Assembly (NCBI GenBank): GCA_003165455.1
Contig: PLUJ01000128.1
Location: forward strand, 5,373 to 12,756
DNA: 7,384 bases
From: Acidobacteriaceae bacterium
GTDB lineage: Bacteria; Acidobacteriota; Terriglobia; Terriglobales; Acidobacteriaceae
Direction of reading: 5' to 3'
Shown piece after piece: positions 1 to 5,598 of this stretch (within the stretch, counting starts at the first letter, position 1; each line of letters opens with the position of its first letter). The notes under the pieces are model-generated. The model saw only the letters and a program-made list of their open reading frames with translations, made no database searches and was not told the origin of the DNA. The position numbers were made by a program, and so were the translations under genes.

Positions 1-268
1 CGTTGTTCACCAGAATATCGATTTTGCCGAATTGGGCGACGACTGCCTTGATAGAAACCTTTACCTGCTCTTCGTCAGAAACGTCCAGAACGCAAGGGAC
101 GGCCTTGCCTCCGGCGGCGGTGATTTCATTTACGAGATCTTGTAATTTTTCCTGATTGCGGGCCGCGGCGGCCACGATGGATCCGTTAGCCGCGAGCTTC
201 AGCGCGCATGCTCGTCCTATGCCTTGCGAAGCGCCGGTAACGAATGCCACTCGTCCGGAAACGGACAT
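1..268 (-). CDS. Short-chain dehydrogenase/reductase, FabG-like, N-terminal part (runs off left edge)
   Basis: The reverse strand encodes 89 residues beginning MSVSGRVAFVTGASQGIG and ending at the window edge with ILVNN. The start is ATG at 268, preceded by GGAGAG (278-273), a good ribosome-binding site. Seen: a Rossmann nucleotide-binding fold with the glycine motif TGASQGIG (residues 11-18), an acidic LDVSD segment that in this family contacts the adenine, and the first part of the NNAG motif. These define the classical SDR superfamily of NAD(P)H-dependent oxidoreductases. The catalytic Ser-Tyr-Lys lies outside the window, so the substrate cannot be read. The N-terminus resembles 3-oxoacyl-ACP reductase (FabG), but many other SDRs share it. 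It is divergent from the ThyX-like gene. Family assignment is secure; specific function is open. Confidence 0.9.
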   Translation of the reverse strand, partial: MSVSGRVAFVTGASQGIGRACALKLAANGSIVAAAARNQEKLQDLVNEITAAGGKAVPCVLDVSDEEQVKVSIKAVVAQFGKIDILVNN

Positions 269-326
269 TCATCTCTCCATGAACTCTTCCGAGTCTCTAA
301 TAAGAAATCTTACTGAGGAACGTGAA

Positions 327-332
327 ATTATA
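327..332 (-). promoter_or_regulatory. Possible -10 box for the SDR gene
   Basis: The reverse strand reads TATAAT here, a perfect -10 consensus, about 60 bases upstream of the SDR start codon. No good -35 box stands at the usual 16-18 base spacing, so this is a weak prediction based on one hexamer. Confidence 0.3.
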
Positions 333-415
333 CGCGTGGCAAGTTCTATTCCGCCCGCATTAATAGCCAGATAAGTACATCCAACTTCCGAGCGAAGAGA
401 AGGTGCGGAGCATAC

Positions 416-468
416 CTCTGCCGAAAACAGGTTGTCATTCTTCTAACGGATTGCGCGTTTCGGCAGAG
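416..468. promoter_or_regulatory. Perfect 11-bp inverted repeat upstream of the ThyX-like gene
   Basis: CTCTGCCGAAA (416-426) and TTTCGGCAGAG (458-468) are perfect reverse complements separated by 31 bases. The right arm ends 23 bases before the ATG at 492. On RNA this could form a long-loop stem just ahead of the ribosome-binding site GGAG (482-485). On DNA it could be a two-site operator between the divergent genes. The structure is certain; its role is inference. Confidence 0.5.
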
Positions 469-491
469 CCGATTAAGATTCGGAGACTCCC

Positions 492-2183
492 ATGACTCCA
501 ACCGTTACGAATCAGGTCGTCTCCCTCGCCGAACCTTCCAACCAACAAAACGCAGCTTCTGATGCGGCTCCGCTGCCCTCCGGGCATCGTTCGACGCAGC
601 GAGCCTCCTCTGCCGAGGCCAGTGCCTTGTCCGACAATCCGCAGCCATCCACCGAACCTTCCACGGAAGTATTCGCCGTATATGGGGTTGAACCGGAGAT
701 TCAGGCTTACGCGATGGCGAAATATTCGCGGTCAGCGCTGTCGATGAAGGAGTCTCTGCGCGAGATCAGCACGCAGAAGGCGGAGAAGTTTCTCAACACA
801 TTTTATTTTCAGTATGGACACCGCTCGATTGCCGACCTGGCGCATATTGCGTTGGCGGTGGAGCGGCTCTCGATTCTGGCGGCGATCGAGGTGGCGGACG
901 AACAGCGCTGGGACGGGCAGGAGCGGTCGACGCGGTATCAGGATTTCAAGAAGAGCGGATATTTTCTGCCGGACTTTGGCGCGGATGATGAGTCGAGGAA
1001 ACTTTATTGCGAGACGCTGGATTTTCTCTTCGCTGAATACGAAAAGTTGTCGGCGCACATGACGAATTATTTGATCAGTATCACTCCGCGGCCCGCTGAA
1101 ATGAAAGAAGAGCCGTATGAGCGCACGCTGAAGGCGCGGGCATTCGACATTACTCGCTATCTGCTGCCGCTGGCGACGAATACTTCGTTGGGCGAGATTG
1201 TGAATGCGCGGACGCTGGAGATGCAGGTGACGCATCTGCTTTCGCATACCCATCAAGAAGTACGCGTGCTCGGCGAGCGCTTGAAGAAGGCGGCGAGTTC
1301 GGCGGCTTATAACGTGAATGCGGAGTCATTGCGAAACTTAGTGGAGGAGATTCGGAAGGTGAGTCCGGAATTGGGGGCACGGGCGGAGCAGGAATTGCTG
1401 CATGAGGTTCGGGCCGCGCCGACTCTGGTGAAGTATGCGGATCCGAATGCGTACGAGAAGGAAACCCGGCGCGAATTGCGGCAGGCGGCGCGGGAACTGA
1501 TGAAGAGCGAGCAACTGGCGCCCTCGAAGGCGATCGTCGATCTGCTCGACGAAGAGCCGTTGGAAGTGGAGATTGCGACGACACTGATCTACCAACACTG
1601 CCACTTTTCTTACCGCCAGATCCGGCAGGCGGTGCAGGTTGCGGGCGAGCGCTACCGTCGAGAGATTATCGATCTCGGACTACGGCATCGCGGAAAGTAC
1701 GACGAAATGGCGCGCGGCTTCCGGGCTGGACAGCAGTTTCGCTTTGACATCCTGATGGATACGGGCGGCTTCCGCGACATGCACCGGCACCGCCGCTGCA
1801 TTCAGGTGATGCAGGGATTCACGACGCAGCACGGCTACGAGATGCTGCTGGATGTGGAAGACGCGGGCATGCGTCTGCGGTTTGAAGCGGCGATGCGCAA
1901 GGTGCAGGCGGCGGTGGAGAAGCTGGCCGCGAGCGGCGCGCCAGAAGCAGAGGAAAATTCGCAGTATGCGATTCCGCTGGCGTTCCGCAAGCGGGCGCTG
2001 TTCAAGATGGACTTCGCCGAAGCGGTTTACATTTCCGAACTGCGCACTACGCCGGCGGGGCATGTTTCGTATCGCAACGTGGCTTATGCCATGTATGAGG
2101 CCGTGGCTCGGAAGTATCCCGCGCTGGCCAAGTATTTCCGGGTGCACGATGTGACGGCGCCGGTGGATTTGCTGCAGAGGTGA
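492..2183 (+). CDS. thyX: Tandem ThyX-like (flavin-dependent thymidylate synthase family) protein
   Basis: A 563-residue protein, about twice the usual ThyX length of 220-250. ThyX makes dTMP from dUMP using methylenetetrahydrofolate, FAD and NADPH. Two ThyX-like halves are visible. The first (about 60-290) has YGHRS (108-112), RWDGQERSTRYQ (139-150), which matches the distal S-x-R-Y part of the ThyX signature, then NARTLE (238-243) and HTHQEVR (252-258). The second (about 355-563) has HRHRR (431-435), matching the RHR part, and ISELRTTPAGHVSYR (514-528). Neither half has a complete RHRxxSxNExSxRY motif. Residues 1-58 are a Ser/Pro/Ala/Gln-rich extension. ATG at 492 is supported by GGAG (482-485) six bases upstream. 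Long ThyX-family proteins are usually annotated as thymidylate synthases; whether this one is catalytically active is uncertain. Its last 35 codons recur downstream at 2766-2870. Confidence 0.85.
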   Translation: MTPTVTNQVVSLAEPSNQQNAASDAAPLPSGHRSTQRASSAEASALSDNPQPSTEPSTEVFAVYGVEPEIQAYAMAKYSRSALSMKESLREISTQKAEKFLNTFYFQYGHRSIADLAHIALAVERLSILAAIEVADEQRWDGQERSTRYQDFKKSGYFLPDFGADDESRKLYCETLDFLFAEYEKLSAHMTNYLISITPRPAEMKEEPYERTLKARAFDITRYLLPLATNTSLGEIVNARTLEMQVTHLLSHTHQEVRVLGERLKKAASSAAYNVNAESLRNLVEEIRKVSPELGARAEQELLHEVRAAPTLVKYADPNAYEKETRRELRQAARELMKSEQLAPSKAIVDLLDEEPLEVEIATTLIYQHCHFSYRQIRQAVQVAGERYRREIIDLGLRHRGKYDEMARGFRAGQQFRFDILMDTGGFRDMHRHRRCIQVMQGFTTQHGYEMLLDVEDAGMRLRFEAAMRKVQAAVEKLAASGAPEAEENSQYAIPLAFRKRALFKMDFAEAVYISELRTTPAGHVSYRNVAYAMYEAVARKYPALAKYFRVHDVTAPVDLLQR

Positions 2184-2189
2184 GGTAGT

Positions 2190-2209
2190 TACATTTGCCT
2201 ATACATTTG
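2190..2209 (+). repeat. Short direct repeat upstream of brnT
   Basis: TACATTTG occurs at 2190-2197 and again at 2202-2209, a 12-base period, in an AT-richer stretch between the ThyX-like stop and the toxin start. Type II TA operons are generally autoregulated by the antitoxin binding repeats near the promoter, so this could be a BrnA site. No clear promoter was found here. Confidence 0.3.
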
Positions 2210-2225
2210 AGTACGTAGTCCATTA

Positions 2226-2531
2226 TTGGTCCTAGAATTCGACGGCTTTGATTGGGATCGAGGGAACAGGACTAAGTGCCAGAAGCACGGGCTTTCCATT
2301 GAACTGATTGAAGGCTTGTTCGCCCGGCCTGTTGCCATCATTCCCAGCGCCGCTGATTCGCAAGTGGAACGCCGGTTTAGCGCGGTGGGACAAACCGGCA
2401 GCGGTCGGAAAGTATTTCTGGTGTTCACGATGCTGCGCAAGGGCGATGAGCGATTGATCCGGCCGATCAGCGCGCGTTACATGCACAAAAACGAGATCGA
2501 ATCCGATGAAAAAGAAAGTCCCGGCGTTTAA
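2226..2531 (+). CDS. brnT: BrnT-family toxin (type II toxin-antitoxin)
   Basis: About 101 residues. The N-terminal FDGFDWDRGNRTKCQKHGLS, the central ERRFSAVGQT, the hydrophobic KVFLVFTML strand and the terminal LIRPISARYMHKNE are the conserved blocks of the BrnT family (DUF497). BrnT is a RelE-fold ribonuclease toxin that inhibits translation and is neutralised by the DNA-binding antitoxin BrnA. The toxin gene precedes the antitoxin gene, as usual for this family, and the two overlap by 26 bases. The start is uncertain: the frame opens after a stop at 2208-2210 and offers no ATG, so TTG at 2226 is chosen because the conserved domain begins a few residues later. No strong ribosome-binding site precedes it. 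The weak start may limit toxin expression or may mark an eroded insertion junction. Confidence 0.88.
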   Translation: MVLEFDGFDWDRGNRTKCQKHGLSIELIEGLFARPVAIIPSAADSQVERRFSAVGQTGSGRKVFLVFTMLRKGDERLIRPISARYMHKNEIESDEKESPGV

Positions 2532-2760
2532 GAACTCCCGCGCCGCGGCGGCCTTTGTCGACAAGGCCGACTTGTCACAATACGCCTTCTCGGGCGCACA
2601 AACGATCCGATTCGAGATGAAGCGCAAGGACAAATCGATCAACCTGCGCCTGCCCGAAGAACTTTATGATGCGGTGCGCCAGCGCGCCACCCTCGCAGGA
2701 TTGCCCTATCAGCACTTCATCCGCCTGGCGCTGGAAAATGCGATTGCGACGCGGAAGTAG
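2506..2760 (+). CDS. brnA: BrnA-type / CopG-like ribbon-helix-helix antitoxin
   Basis: An 84-residue basic protein starting at ATG 2506 inside the toxin gene. The C-terminal half, DKSINLRLPEELYDAVRQRA followed by TLAGLPYQHFIRLALENAI, has the pattern of a ribbon-helix-helix DNA-binding domain: one beta strand (INLRLP) and two helices with a tight turn between them. The N-terminal half (about 1-45) is expected to wrap and neutralise the toxin. Position directly after brnT, with translational overlap, supports its role as the cognate antitoxin and operon repressor. It could be called CopG-family rather than BrnA proper; the pairing with BrnT is the main argument for the name. Confidence 0.85.
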   Translation: MKKKVPAFKNSRAAAAFVDKADLSQYAFSGAQTIRFEMKRKDKSINLRLPEELYDAVRQRATLAGLPYQHFIRLALENAIATRK

Positions 2761-2765
2761 GCTGG

Positions 2766-2870
2766 GTGGCTTGCGAGATGTGGCGGGCCGATGGCACGGA
2801 AATATGGACGCTGGCCAAGTATTTTCGGGTGTACGATGCGAGGGCCCCGGTGGATTTGTGTCAGAGATAG
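2766..2870 (+). pseudogene. Duplicated, decayed 3' tail of the ThyX-like gene
   Basis: These 105 bases are a second copy of 2079-2183, the last 35 codons of the ThyX-like gene including the stop. The final 60 bases (2811-2870 against 2124-2183) match at 49 of 60 positions and still read LAKYFRVYDARAPVDLCQR then stop, against LAKYFRVHDVTAPVDLLQR in the intact gene (15 of 19 residues). Further upstream one inserted and one deleted base scramble about eight codons before the frame is restored. Similarity fades before 2766 and stops at the stop codon. There is no start codon in a useful position, so this is a remnant. It begins five bases after the brnA stop, so the TA pair sits exactly between the two tails. 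Confidence 0.85.
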
Positions 2871-2871
2871 C

Positions 2872-2885
2872 GCGGATGGTTCCGC
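2872..2885. terminator. Small hairpin between convergent genes
   Basis: GCGGA (2872-2876), loop TGGT, TCCGC (2881-2885) form a perfect five-pair hairpin between the brnTA/tail remnant and the convergent minus-strand gene that ends at 2902. It is followed on the plus strand by CTCTCTTT rather than a solid T run. It could act as a weak bidirectional terminator. Confidence 0.3.
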
Positions 2886-2901
2886 ACAGGCGGTTCTCTC
2901 T

Positions 2902-3447
2902 TTACTGAACGTCGGACACCTTTTCACTGACAAACGTGATCTTGAGGTCTTTGTAAACGTAAATCTGCTTAGAACCGAGATTGACCACTTTGTCCGGCTG
3001 ACCTAGGGCTGCTCGCACTTGATCGGGGGTCTGTCCGAGTTGGACGGTCTGGGGTTCTGGTTGAGCCTGCTGATCTTGTCCCTGCGCGTCCTCGGACTGC
3101 TGTTCTTGAGCGGGGGCCGATTGAGGCTTTTGCCAATCCGCCAATATCACGCCGCAAGCTCCGCCCTTAATTCCGCCTACCACTGCGGTAGCCAGTGAGT
3201 CGCCATTCTTGCTAGCGACTTCTATCTGGTCGTGGTCCCCGACGTGGCTGAGAAGTACGGTGTAGTCAGCATCACTCCGCACTGTCGCTATGTGCATGTC
3301 GCAGTTTTTCTCAAAGCTCTTTTGCCATCTCGATAAATTGATCGCGGCACCCACACTCCCGTGGCTCCTGATCTGAATATAAACCTGCGGCTTGTCTTGG
3401 GCTGGGGCCACCCCAACGAGCATCAGCAGTGCGAAAATCGCTTTCAT
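2902..3447 (-). CDS. Secreted hypothetical protein with BamE/SmpA-like C-terminal motif
   Basis: 181 residues, start ATG at 3447 with a strong ribosome-binding site GGGGAG (3462-3457) nine bases away. Residues 1-16 (MKAIFALLMLVGVAPA) form a signal peptide with probable cleavage after APA. There is no lipobox cysteine, so it is probably periplasmic or secreted rather than a lipoprotein. Residues about 20-105 are a mixed alpha/beta domain with no family I recognise. About 106-134 is a Gln/Glu/Ala-rich linker. The C-terminus (about 135-181), LGQTPDQVRAALGQPDKVV then KQIYVYKDLKITF, has the short helix and beta-strand pattern of the BamE/SmpA-OmlA fold, which occurs in outer-membrane assembly proteins and in many unrelated secreted proteins. 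The function is not known, and the gene is unlinked by strand to its neighbours. Confidence 0.8.
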   Translation of the reverse strand: MKAIFALLMLVGVAPAQDKPQVYIQIRSHGSVGAAINLSRWQKSFEKNCDMHIATVRSDADYTVLLSHVGDHDQIEVASKNGDSLATAVVGGIKGGACGVILADWQKPQSAPAQEQQSEDAQGQDQQAQPEPQTVQLGQTPDQVRAALGQPDKVVNLGSKQIYVYKDLKITFVSEKVSDVQ

Positions 3448-3569
3448 GAAATTGTTCTCCCCAAGGCGAACTCTACGATCGGAATCGGGAGGACGTTAGT
3501 TACCATCGGGTTAAGTCAATCCGGCACTATGGAGCCGACTGGCGGCCTGTAGCAATCTCTAGATTTATC

Positions 3570-3598
3570 TTGATCCTGCCAGTCCGCGCGGCTAGAAT
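3570..3598 (+). promoter_or_regulatory. Promoter of the Doc-type TA operon
   Basis: TTGATC (3570-3575) and TAGAAT (3593-3598) are separated by 17 bases and match the sigma-70 consensus at four and five of six positions. Transcription would start near 3605, only about ten bases before the ATG at 3616, leaving a very short leader with no strong ribosome-binding site. Confidence 0.55.
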
Positions 3599-3615
3599 CT
3601 GACTAAGAGCCACCC

Positions 3616-3852
3616 ATGCCGCGTTCCGTCAAGATCGCCCCAGAAATCGACGCCAAGCTCTATCAAGAACTCGTCTCTGTGGCCAAGGAGAACGGGCAGT
3701 CGCAGCGCTTTTTGCTGGAGCGGGCGCTGGAGCACTACCTGCACAATGTCGTTCCCTCGCAGCGGATGGTGCGGCCTGAGGTGATGGCGGCGTATCGCCG
3801 CTCCAACCAGAAATATCGCGAGTTATATAAACGGCTGGCGGAAGGCAAGTGA
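3616..3852 (+). CDS. Ribbon-helix-helix-like antitoxin of a Doc toxin
   Basis: A 78-residue protein. Residues about 4-42 (SVKIAPEIDAKLYQELVSVA, then GQSQRFLLERALEHYL) fit a ribbon-helix-helix-like DNA-binding fold: a short strand, helix, turn and second helix. Residues 50-78, rich in Arg, Lys and Tyr (VRPEVMAAYRRSNQKYRELY), form a likely amphipathic helix suited to binding the toxin. Its stop codon overlaps the start of the Doc gene by four bases (GTGA at 3849-3852), which indicates translational coupling and a TA operon with the antitoxin first. The partner of the classical P1 Doc is Phd, which has a different N-terminal fold; this protein does not look like Phd/YefM. Its role as antitoxin is inferred from size, DNA-binding character and gene order. 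Confidence 0.78.
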   Translation: MPRSVKIAPEIDAKLYQELVSVAKENGQSQRFLLERALEHYLHNVVPSQRMVRPEVMAAYRRSNQKYRELYKRLAEGK

Positions 3853-4238
3853 CGGCTGAGCACGTCTACCTGACCGTGGCCGAAGCGATCGCGATTCATC
3901 AACATCAAATCGAAGAATACGGCGGCATCCCCGGTTTGCGCGATCAGGGAGTTTTGGAATCTGCGGTGTTCCGTCCGCAGACTGGCTATTACAACGATAT
4001 TGCCGAGGAAGCGGCAGCATTGCTGGAGTCATTGGTCAATAATCACGCATTTCTCGACGGCAACAAACGCGTAGGCTTTGCGGCCATGCACACGTTCTTG
4101 CTCATCAATGGATTCGATTTGGATGTAGACAGCGAGGAGGCGGCCGAATTCATGCTGAAAACCTTGGCCGGCGGGAAGTTTCGCTTTCCGCTGCTTCACG
4201 AGTGGATCTCGGCACACCTCGTGCCTCTTGCGGGATAG
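3849..4238 (+). CDS. doc: Doc-family (Fic-fold) toxin
   Basis: 129 residues starting at GTG 3849, which overlaps the antitoxin stop. The signature HAFLDGNKR (66-74) is the Doc form of the Fic motif, with His66, Asp70 and Lys73 at the positions known to be essential in P1 Doc. Further Doc features are VYLTVAEAIAIHQHQI (6-21), GLRDQGVLESAVFRPQ (29-44) and NGFDLDVD (87-94). Doc toxins use the Fic fold in reverse, phosphorylating elongation factor Tu with ATP and halting translation; Lys73 replaces the second glycine of the canonical AMP-transferring Fic motif, which fits kinase rather than AMPylation activity. The length is normal for the family and all visible key residues are present, so the gene is probably intact and held in check by the upstream antitoxin. 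Activity on EF-Tu is inferred from the family. Confidence 0.92.
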   Translation: MTAEHVYLTVAEAIAIHQHQIEEYGGIPGLRDQGVLESAVFRPQTGYYNDIAEEAAALLESLVNNHAFLDGNKRVGFAAMHTFLLINGFDLDVDSEEAAEFMLKTLAGGKFRFPLLHEWISAHLVPLAG

Positions 4239-4273
4239 CGGTTCTGCCCATTTTGGACCAATATCCACAACAA

Positions 4274-4295
4274 AATTGCGGAATCTTCTGCAATT
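4274..4295. promoter_or_regulatory. Inverted repeat upstream of recA, candidate operator
   Basis: AATTGC (4274-4279) and GCAATT (4290-4295) are perfect inverted 6-bp arms with a 10-base spacer, centred about 40 bases upstream of the recA -10 box. It matches neither the E. coli LexA site (CTGT-N8-ACAG) nor the Bacillus type (GAAC-N4-GTTC). It could be a lineage-specific SOS operator or an activator site; this is inference. Confidence 0.4.
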
Positions 4296-4322
4296 CGCCT
4301 TTTCTTCGCTTCATTCTGTATG

Positions 4323-4328
4323 TATAAT
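4323..4328 (+). promoter_or_regulatory. -10 box of the recA promoter
   Basis: A perfect TATAAT lies 45 bases before the recA ATG. The hexamer at 17-base spacing (4300-4305, TTTTCT) is a poor -35 match, so the promoter may rely on an activator or a T-rich upstream stretch. AAGGAG at 4358-4363 supplies a strong ribosome-binding site. Confidence 0.55.
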
Positions 4329-4373
4329 CCGGCCAGTTAGTTACTTCTTCATTCTAAAAGGAGCCACACTCCC

Positions 4374-5528
4374 ATGGCAGATGAGCGGGGCAAGGCGATT
4401 GAGTTGGCGTTTGCGCAGATTGAGAAGCAGTTCGGCAAGGGGTCGATCATGCGGCTGGGATCGAAGGAAGCGATCGTCCCCATTGCGGTGATCTCGACCG
4501 GATCGATCTCCTTCGACGCGGCGTTGGGAGTGGGCGGATTTCCGCGTGGGCGCGTGATTGAAGTATTCGGGCCTGAATCTTCCGGCAAGACGACCATTAC
4601 ATTGCAGGTAATTGCCGAGGCGCAGAAGGCTGGCGGCATGGCGGCATTTGTGGATGCGGAGCACGCGCTCGATCCCGGCTATGCGAAGAAGCTGGGCGTG
4701 GACGTGGATAACCTGCTGGTTTCGCAGCCGGATTATGGCGAGCAGGCGCTCGAGATCACGGAGGCGCTGGTACGGTCGAATGCAATCGACGTACTGGTGG
4801 TGGATTCAGTGGCGGCGCTGGTACCCAAGGCTGAGCTGGATGGAGAAATGGGAGACAGCCACATGGGCCTGCAGGCGCGGCTGATGTCGCAGGCGCTGCG
4901 CAAGCTGACCGGCACCGTTTCGAAGTCGCGGACTTGCCTGATTTTTATCAACCAGATTCGCGAGAAGATTGGCGTGATGTTCGGCAACCCGGAGACCACC
5001 ACCGGCGGCCGCGCGCTCAAGTTTTATTCTTCGGTGCGCATCGATATCCGCCGGATTGCCGCGATTAAGGATGGCGATGTGGTGACCGGCTCGCGTACGC
5101 GCGTGAAAGTGGTGAAAAATAAAGTTGCGGCGCCGTTCCGAGAAGCCGAGTTCGACATTCTTTATGGCGAAGGGATTTCGCGCGAAGGCGACCTGCTGGA
5201 TATCGCGGTGAACAATAACATCCTGGAAAAATCCGGATCCTGGTACAGCTATAAGGGCGAACGCATCGGACAGGGCCGCGAGAATGCGCGGCAGTTTCTC
5301 AAAGACAACAAGGACACACTAGTCAAACTGGATATCGAAGTCCGAAAGGCTCTGGGTTTGATTGCGAAGGATTCGCCCTCGAAGCCGCTGGAGGTTCCGA
5401 AAGACTTCGATACGTCCCAAGGTGTCAAGTCGATCGGCACACGTTTGCAACCCGTCCCTCCGCCTCCTGCGTCGCGCACAATGGACCCTATCCCTGAAAT
5501 GAGCAAGGCTTCGGGCGGAAAACGGTAA
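4374..5528 (+). CDS. recA: RecA recombinase
   Basis: 384 residues, start ATG 4374 with AAGGAG ten bases upstream. RecA forms ATP-dependent filaments on single-stranded DNA, drives strand exchange and triggers LexA self-cleavage. All hallmarks are present at near E. coli numbering: Walker A GPESSGKT (66-73), catalytic Glu96 in DAEHALDP, Walker B LVVDS (141-145), DNA-binding loop 1 GEMGDSHMG (157-165), sensor Gln194 in INQIR, and loop 2 with NPETTTGG (205-212). The C-terminal domain (about 270-335) is normal. The tail after about 339 is unusual: it has a PPPP stretch and ends in ASGGKR, neutral to basic, where E. coli RecA has a strongly acidic autoinhibitory tail. No recX follows within this window; the next gene is a GIY-YIG nuclease. 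The gene appears to be expressed alone. Confidence 0.98.
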   Translation: MADERGKAIELAFAQIEKQFGKGSIMRLGSKEAIVPIAVISTGSISFDAALGVGGFPRGRVIEVFGPESSGKTTITLQVIAEAQKAGGMAAFVDAEHALDPGYAKKLGVDVDNLLVSQPDYGEQALEITEALVRSNAIDVLVVDSVAALVPKAELDGEMGDSHMGLQARLMSQALRKLTGTVSKSRTCLIFINQIREKIGVMFGNPETTTGGRALKFYSSVRIDIRRIAAIKDGDVVTGSRTRVKVVKNKVAAPFREAEFDILYGEGISREGDLLDIAVNNNILEKSGSWYSYKGERIGQGRENARQFLKDNKDTLVKLDIEVRKALGLIAKDSPSKPLEVPKDFDTSQGVKSIGTRLQPVPPPPASRTMDPIPEMSKASGGKR

Positions 5529-5534
5529 AGTAAG

Positions 5535-5566
5535 GCCCTCATCCCGGGCAAAGCGAGGGCTCTTGG
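5535..5566 (-). repeat. Dispersed ~30-nt repeat, copy R1 (inverted)
   Basis: On the reverse strand, 5566-5539 reads a 28-base version of the repeat also found at 5603-5629 and 6031-6058, matching the latter at 24 of 28 positions. It starts seven bases after the recA stop. It also contains its own small inverted repeat, GCCCTC (5535-5540) and GAGGGC (5555-5560), which could form a local hairpin. Confidence 0.75.
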
Positions 5567-5598
5567 CCGCTCGGGCTCAGGTTTGGGCCGCGCCAGCG

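Noticed and set aside
156..374. 72-codon plus-strand frame opposite the SDR gene
   Set aside because: Antisense to a well-supported SDR reading frame, and no recognisable domain.
451..479. TTGCGC-N17-TAAGAT as promoter of the ThyX-like gene
   Set aside because: Poor hexamer matches, and the start would fall on the ribosome-binding site, leaving almost no leader.
732..2147. Long open frames on both strands inside the ThyX-like gene
   Set aside because: They are shadow frames of a high-GC gene, with arginine-rich, low-homology translations. The ThyX frame explains the region.
4315..4336. CTGT at 4316 near the recA -10 as an E. coli-type LexA box
   Set aside because: Only the left half-site is present; the expected ACAG eight bases later is absent.
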